From positions 620,001 through 684,000 of the forward strand of contig NZ_CP163443.1 of NCBI RefSeq assembly GCF_041053055.1: DNA of 64,000 nt, given 5' to 3'. How positions within the stretch are numbered: position 1 is the first letter of the stretch; each line of letters begins with the position of its first letter. A program made the position numbers and the translations under genes. Below, piece after piece: positions 59,680-64,000 of the stretch. This stretch comes from Streptomyces sp. R41. GTDB lineage: Bacteria; Actinomycetota; Actinomycetes; Streptomycetales; Streptomycetaceae. The notes under the pieces were generated by a model that saw nothing but the letters and a program-made list of their open reading frames with translations, ran no database searches and was not told the origin of the DNA.

Positions 59680-59910
59680 CCTCCTCGACTCCCGGAGTCT
59701 GCGACCCGCTGAAATCCATGATCGGTCACGCGGGCGTGCCGCGCACGCGCGTCGGGTCAAAAGCCGGTGAGCGGCGACGCGCCGGCGGCGCTCCCCGGGC
59801 GTCGGCCGGCCGGGCGGGCCATGCCTCCTCCAGCCGGGCGAGACCCGCCTCGGTGAGAACGGTGTTCCCTCCATGCTGGCCGCGCCGAGCATGCGCGCCG
59901 GAGCGCCGTT
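59680..59910. other. Gap between phosphatase and lacI-type gene
   Basis: About 230 bp. On the minus strand, around 59760-59860, TVLTEAGLARLEEAWPARPA resembles the end of the winged helix of MarR regulators and could be a gene fragment, but nothing else of a MarR protein surrounds it. Otherwise nothing seen. Confidence 0.3.
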
Positions 59911-60999
59911 CTACTCGCCCGCGGCAGGAGGCCACGATGCGGTGCTGTCGCGCACCACGAGTTTCGTAGGGACGAGTGTCGTGCCGTGCTCCGCCCCCTC
60001 GTGGCGCATCCGCCGTAGTACACCCTCGACGCACAGGCGTCCCACCTCGGCGAAGTCCTGGTGGACGGTCGTCAGGGGAGGCAGGAAGGAGCCGGCCTCG
60101 GGGATGTCGTCGAAGCCGATGACGCTGACGTCGTCGGGGATCTTCCGGCCGCGCTCGTGCAGGGCCCGCAACAGCCCCAGCGCCATCTGGTCGTTGGCGG
60201 CGAACACCGCCGTACAGTCCTTCTCGCCGGCGAGTCGCAGACCCGCGCGATAGCCGGACTCCGCCGACCAGTCGCCTCGTACGACGGGCGGCAGGACGCG
60301 GCCCGCCTCGGCGAGTTCGGCGCGCCAGGCGGCGGCACGGCGCTCGGCCGCGAAGGACTCCTCGGGGCCGGCCAGATGCCAGACCGTGCGATGGCCGAGG
60401 TCCAGGAGGTGCCGCACAGCCGCGCGGGCTCCGCCGGCCTGGTCGGTGTCGACCACGGTGTAGCGGTCGCCGGCGTCCGAGTCGGCGACCACGACCTGGA
60501 CGCGGGGCGGCAGGGAGATGGTCGCCGCGTCGAGCAGGTGCACTTCCATGATGACGATGACGGCGTCGACGGCGAGCTCGCCCAGCCGGGAGAAGGCGCC
60601 GCGCACCTCGTCCTGGGTGGGGACGGCGACGGGCAGGAGCGTGACGGCGTAACCCTCCTGCGCCGCGGACGTGGCGATCGCCTCCAGGGTGCGCATATTG
60701 CCCGTGGTGGAGAGGTTGAAGGTGATGACGCCGATGGTGCGGAACTCGCCGCGCTTCAGGGCCCGGGCGGCGCTGTTGGGCCGGTAGCCCAGTTCTTTCA
60801 TGGCCGCGAGCACCTGCCGCCGGGTCTCCTCGTTGACGCCCGCGTAACCGTTGGACACCCGGGAGACGGTCTGCGAGGAGACGCCGGCCAGGCGGGCGAC
60901 ATCCGCCATGGACGCACTCGGTGTGCGCCGCGCGGCCCGCGTCTGCGTACGCGTGCGTGCCCGATCCCTGCTCGTCGAGGCACCGTCCGCTGTGTCCAC
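59911..60999 (-). CDS. LacI-family transcriptional regulator
   Basis: A 362-residue LacI/GalR protein with a Arg/Thr-rich N-terminal tail before the helix-turn-helix SMADVARLAGVSSQTVSRVSNG; the hinge is NSAARALKRGEFRTIGVI and the effector domain contains ANDQMALGLLRALHERGRKIPDDVSVIGFDD. GTG 60999 follows GGGAGA. It diverges from a sugar ABC transporter operon; two 16-bp palindromes lie in the intergenic DNA. It probably represses the transporter until an oligosaccharide appears. Confidence 0.93.
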   Translation of the reverse strand: MDTADGASTSRDRARTRTQTRAARRTPSASMADVARLAGVSSQTVSRVSNGYAGVNEETRRQVLAAMKELGYRPNSAARALKRGEFRTIGVITFNLSTTGNMRTLEAIATSAAQEGYAVTLLPVAVPTQDEVRGAFSRLGELAVDAVIVIMEVHLLDAATISLPPRVQVVVADSDAGDRYTVVDTDQAGGARAAVRHLLDLGHRTVWHLAGPEESFAAERRAAAWRAELAEAGRVLPPVVRGDWSAESGYRAGLRLAGEKDCTAVFAANDQMALGLLRALHERGRKIPDDVSVIGFDDIPEAGSFLPPLTTVHQDFAEVGRLCVEGVLRRMRHEGAEHGTTLVPTKLVVRDSTASWPPAAGE

Positions 61000-61085
61000 C
61001 CGTCTCCCTCGATTACCTGAGTCGCCGTTTCATCAGGCGACCCTTGACCGCCGACATGGGGGCAGTGTAGACATGCCGCCATCAG

Positions 61086-61101
61086 ATGTTTACGTAAACA
61101 T
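61086..61101. promoter_or_regulatory. LacI operator 1, ATGTTTACGTAAACAT
   Basis: A perfect 16-bp palindrome with the central CG usual for LacI-family sites, between the divergent regulator and transporter genes. Confidence 0.85.
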
Positions 61102-61129
61102 AACAGCCCAGGGCCTCCTTCGGAGCTGC

Positions 61130-61145
61130 ATGTTTACGCAAACAT
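61130..61145. promoter_or_regulatory. LacI operator 2, ATGTTTACGCAAACAT
   Basis: Differs from operator 1 by a single base. The centres are 44 bp apart, about four helical turns, so two dimers or one tetramer could bind on the same DNA face. Confidence 0.85.
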
Positions 61146-61198
61146 CTGCGACGGCGTGAGACGCCGGTTCCGAGATGGACGAGCGAGGAACGAACGAC

Positions 61199-62125
61199 AT
61201 GACGACGCTTCAACCCCCTGCCGCCGTGACACGGCGCCCTGACCGGCCTCCGGCGAAACGGGACCGCCGTTCCTGGACGGGGTGGGGGTTCATAGGCCCC
61301 TTCGCGGTGGTCTTCGCCTTCGTCTTCCTGGCTCCGATCGCATACTCGATCTACCTCAGCCTCTTCCGGGACAAGCTCATCGGCGGCACGTCCTTCGTCG
61401 GCCTGGACAACTATCAACAGGCTCTGCAGGACGACCAGTTCTGGGACTCCCTGGTCCGGGTGTCGCTGTTCCTGCTGGTCCAGGTGCCGATCATGCTGGG
61501 CATCGCGCTGCTCGTGGCGCTCGCACTGGACAGCGGGCGGCTGTACGGCCGGGACTTCTTCCGGATCTCGATCTTCCTGCCGTACGCGGTGCCCGCCGTG
61601 GTCGCCACCCTCATGTGGGGCTTCATGTACGGCACGAAGTACGGACTGGTGGGCGACATCAACGGGGCGTTCGGCGTCACCCTGCCCGACCCGCTCTCCT
61701 CCGACCTGGTGCTGGCGTCGATCGGCAACATCGTCACCTGGGAGTTCGTCGGCTACAACATGCTGATCTTCTACTCCGCGCTGCGGGTCATCCCGAACTC
61801 GCTGTACGAGGCCGCGGAGATCGACGGCGCCGGGCAGATCCGCGTCGTCACCGCCATCAAGCTCCCCGCGATCCGCGGCGCCCTCGTCATCGCGACGATC
61901 TTCTCGATCATCGGCAGCTTCCAGCTCTTCAACGAGCCGAACATCCTGCGGCCGCTGGCGCGCAACGCCATCACGACGGACTACACCCCGAACTTCTACA
62001 CGTATTCGCTGTCCTTCAACGGCCAGCAGCACAACTACTCCGCGGCGGTCGCCATCATCATGGGGCTGATCACCATGGTCATCGCCTATGTCGTGCAGCT
62101 CCGCGGCATGCGCAAGGGAGCGTGA
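61199..62125 (+). CDS. Sugar ABC transporter permease, MalF type
   Basis: A 308-residue membrane protein with six hydrophobic segments, the first at about residues 35-60. The EAA loop is YEAAEIDGAGQIRVVTAIKLPAIRG near residue 205, which marks the cytoplasmic contact with the ATPase. ATG 61199 is chosen because GAGGAA lies 9 nt upstream; ATG 61175 is an in-frame alternative. First gene of the rightward operon. No ATPase gene is seen in the window; Streptomyces sugar transporters of this kind often use a shared MsiK ATPase. Confidence 0.92.
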   Translation: MTTLQPPAAVTRRPDRPPAKRDRRSWTGWGFIGPFAVVFAFVFLAPIAYSIYLSLFRDKLIGGTSFVGLDNYQQALQDDQFWDSLVRVSLFLLVQVPIMLGIALLVALALDSGRLYGRDFFRISIFLPYAVPAVVATLMWGFMYGTKYGLVGDINGAFGVTLPDPLSSDLVLASIGNIVTWEFVGYNMLIFYSALRVIPNSLYEAAEIDGAGQIRVVTAIKLPAIRGALVIATIFSIIGSFQLFNEPNILRPLARNAITTDYTPNFYTYSLSFNGQQHNYSAAVAIIMGLITMVIAYVVQLRGMRKGA

Positions 62126-62129
62126 CCCG

Positions 62130-63086
62130 ATGAGCAGCACGAGCAGCCCCGTCACCACCGCTTCCCAGCCCGCACCCGCTCCGGCCGCCGGCGGTTCCAA
62201 GGGCGCGCCCCGACTGCGTACGCGCCGCAAGCATGTTCCAGGACGCCCCAGGCGCAGCGTTCTGCTGACCGTGCTCACCGGCCTGATCATGCTCTATACC
62301 GTGGTGCCCCTGGTGTGGCTGGTCATCAGCGCCACCAAGACCCAGGAAGGGCTCGCGGAGTCCTCCGGACTGTGGTTCAGCCACGACTTCGCTCTCTGGG
62401 ACAACATCAGCCAGACCTTCACGTACAACGACGGCATCTTCGTACGCTGGCTGCTGAACACCCTGCTGTACGTCGTGCTCGGCGCCGGCGGCGCCACCTT
62501 CCTGGCGATCCTGGGCGGCTACGCGCTGGCGAAGTTCACCTTCCCCGGCAAGCGCGCCGTCTTCGCCGTGGTCATCGGTGCCGTCGCCGTCCCAGGCACC
62601 GCCCTGGCGGTACCCACCTTCCTGATGTTCAGCAAGATGGGACTGACCGACACCCCGTGGGCAGTGATCATCCCCTCGCTCGTCTCGCCCTTCGGTCTGT
62701 ACCTGATGTGGGTCTTCGCCAGCGAGGCGATCCCCGTCGAACTCCTTGAGGCCGCCCGCATCGACGGCGCGGGCGAGGTGCGCACCTTCTTCCGGGTCTC
62801 CCTGCCGCTGCTCGCCCCCGGCATCGTGACCGTCCTGCTGTTCACCACGGTCGCGACCTGGAACAACTACTTCCTGCCGCTGATCATGCTCAAGGACCCG
62901 GACTGGTACCCGCTGACCCTCGGCCTGAGCGCCTGGAACTCCCAGGCCGAGACCATCGGCGGCGACGTGATCTTCAACCTGGTGATCACCGGTTCGCTGC
63001 TCACCATCGTGCCGCTGATCGCCGCGTTCCTGCTGCTGCAGAAGTACTGGCAGTCCGGGCTCGCCGCCGGAAGCGTCAAGGAGTAA
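62130..63086 (+). CDS. Sugar ABC transporter permease, MalG type
   Basis: A 318-residue membrane protein with a basic, Pro/Ala-rich cytosolic N-terminus and six hydrophobic segments. The EAA motif is LEAARIDGAGEVRTFFRVSLPLLAPG near residue 210; PFGLYLMWVFASEAIPVELLE precedes it, as in CUT1-type permeases. It starts 4 bp after the MalF-type gene. The pair imports a di- or oligosaccharide; the specificity lies in the next gene's product. Confidence 0.92.
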   Translation: MSSTSSPVTTASQPAPAPAAGGSKGAPRLRTRRKHVPGRPRRSVLLTVLTGLIMLYTVVPLVWLVISATKTQEGLAESSGLWFSHDFALWDNISQTFTYNDGIFVRWLLNTLLYVVLGAGGATFLAILGGYALAKFTFPGKRAVFAVVIGAVAVPGTALAVPTFLMFSKMGLTDTPWAVIIPSLVSPFGLYLMWVFASEAIPVELLEAARIDGAGEVRTFFRVSLPLLAPGIVTVLLFTTVATWNNYFLPLIMLKDPDWYPLTLGLSAWNSQAETIGGDVIFNLVITGSLLTIVPLIAAFLLLQKYWQSGLAAGSVKE

Positions 63087-63168
63087 CCCCGCCCACTGGC
63101 CCCACCCCCTCAGCGTCACCTCTTTCACCCTCGCCCTGTCCCACCCACGAAGAAGTGGAAGCACCTTC

Positions 63169-64000
63169 ATGCGCAGAACCACCGGCCGCCTGCTGCGCGG
63201 CATCGCTCTCCTGTCCGCCCTCGCCCTGGGGACGACCGCCTGCGGCGGCTCCGACGACGACAGCTCCGACACGAAGCCGGTCTCGGCCCAGGACATCCAG
63301 GCGGCCCTGAAGAAGGGCGGCACGGTCACGGTCTGGGCCTGGGAGCCCACGCTCAAGACGGTCGCCGCCGACTTCGAGAAGAAGTACCCCAAGGTCAAGA
63401 TCAACCTCGTCGGCGAGCGGTCCGGTGACAAGCACTACACCGCCCTGTCGAACGCCATCTCGGCCGAGAAGGGCGTCCCCGACGTCGCGCAGGTCGAGTA
63501 CTTCGCGCTGGGGCAGTACGCCCTCACCAAGGGCCTCACCAACCTGGCGCCCTTCGGCGCGGACAAGCTCAAGGACAAGTACACCCCCGGCCCGTGGAAC
63601 GCCGTGAGCGAGGGTGACAAGGTCTACGGCCTGCCGATGGACTCCGGCCCCATGGCGCTGTTCTACAACAAGAAGGTCTTCGACAAGTACAAGATCGCAG
63701 TCCCGACCACCTGGGACGAGTACGTCGAGGCGGCCCGCAAGCTGCACAAGGCCGACCCCAAGGTCTACATCGCCAACGACGCCGGCGACGCGGGCTTCAC
63801 CACCAGCATGCTGTGGCAGGCCGGTTCGCGTCCCTACAAGGTCGACGGCACCAAGGTGAAGATCGACTTCGCCGACGCGGGCGCCAAGAAGTACACCGAC
63901 ACCTGGCAGAAGCTCCTCGACGAGAAGCTCCTCGCGCCCATCAACGGCTGGACCGACGACTGGTACAAGGGCCTGGGCGACGGCACCATCGCCACCCTGG
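63169..64000 (+). CDS. Extracellular sugar-binding lipoprotein (C-terminus beyond window)
   Basis: 277 codons are visible. The signal peptide MRRTTGRLLRGIALLSALAL ends in the lipobox TTAC, so Cys25 becomes the lipid anchor. The mature part is a CUT1-type family 1 solute-binding protein: VTVWAWEPTLKTVAADFEKKYP, VPDVAQVEYFALGQYALTKG, YGLPMDSGPMALFYNKKVFDKY and WDEYVEAARKLHKADPK. It feeds the two permeases before it; a long spacing of 82 bp separates them. ATG 63169 starts after GAAGTGGAAGC. Ligand unknown; family relatives bind xylo-, cello- or arabino-oligosaccharides among others. Confidence 0.93.
   Translation, partial: MRRTTGRLLRGIALLSALALGTTACGGSDDDSSDTKPVSAQDIQAALKKGGTVTVWAWEPTLKTVAADFEKKYPKVKINLVGERSGDKHYTALSNAISAEKGVPDVAQVEYFALGQYALTKGLTNLAPFGADKLKDKYTPGPWNAVSEGDKVYGLPMDSGPMALFYNKKVFDKYKIAVPTTWDEYVEAARKLHKADPKVYIANDAGDAGFTTSMLWQAGSRPYKVDGTKVKIDFADAGAKKYTDTWQKLLDEKLLAPINGWTDDWYKGLGDGTIATL

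Noticed and set aside
59757..59870. MarR gene fragment
   Set aside because: Only about 20 residues resemble the MarR winged helix end; too little for a feature of its own.

Overview
The window is high-GC DNA with actinobacterial gene style: GTG starts, GGAGG ribosome sites, Tat and LAxTG sorting signals, DUF397, a cytosolic Ser/Thr kinase, SpoIIE phosphatase and a dispersed intergenic repeat typical of Streptomyces. It is very probably a chromosomal segment of a Streptomyces species. I see no rRNA, tRNA, transposase, integrase or CRISPR array. The content is mostly catabolism and transport.

Region 1 (1-9467): a cut universal stress protein, an orphan DUF397 protein, then an acyl-CoA catabolic block. 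Two thiolase-fold proteins, a double OB-fold DUF35 protein and a crotonase run leftwards, opposite an acyl-CoA synthetase. A 17-bp palindrome lies between them. An MFS exporter follows.

Region 2 (8670-13543): a glucarate/galactarate unit of IclR regulator, 5-dehydro-4-deoxyglucarate dehydratase, GntP permease and glucarate dehydratase. Region 3 (13565-27802) is mixed: a frameshifted DinB/DUF664 gene, an unknown acidic protein, an orphan phenylacetate-CoA ligase behind a PaaR-like palindrome, the wreck of a type III polyketide synthase, two more acyl-CoA synthetases, a nitronate monooxygenase, a secreted penicillin-acylase-family amidase, a Tat-exported serine hydrolase, a DHFR-fold protein and a phytoene-desaturase-like oxidoreductase. 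The 17-bp palindrome of region 1 recurs with its flanks at 23651, before the nitronate monooxygenase/acyl-CoA synthetase pair.

Region 4 (28025-39454): a kinase with eight 42-residue TPRs, a DUF2236 oxygenase and an acyl-CoA dehydrogenase with a KstR-type operator, a 13-cysteine copper-storage-like protein, an NTF2-like/PadR divergent pair, a DJ-1-like protein with TetR, a LacI/oxidoreductase divergent pair with matching operators, and a NADAR-domain protein.

Region 5 (39667-57913): a Tat-exported, sortase-anchored polysaccharide-lyase-like protein, then a LacI-controlled pair (TIM-barrel isomerase plus Gfo/Idh/MocA dehydrogenase), then a nearly complete myo-inositol regulon. The leftward operon iolC - aldolase - iolB - iolD - mmsA (with a GntR regulator after it) and the rightward operon of ABC transporter - iolE - iolG - iolH diverge from 51778-52070, where 14-bp inverted arms contain both -35 boxes. 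Together they import inositol and take it to acetyl-CoA and DHAP.

Region 6 (57910-64000): a PAS-GAF-SpoIIE phosphatase, and a LacI-controlled sugar ABC transporter with two near-identical 16-bp operators; its binding protein is cut by the window end.

The most unusual items are the shared 17-bp operator of the two acyl-CoA synthetase loci, the two thiolase-fold proteins lacking the nucleophilic cysteine, the isomerase/dehydrogenase pair that may cleave glycosides through a 3-keto intermediate, the NADAR fusion protein, and the decayed genes.
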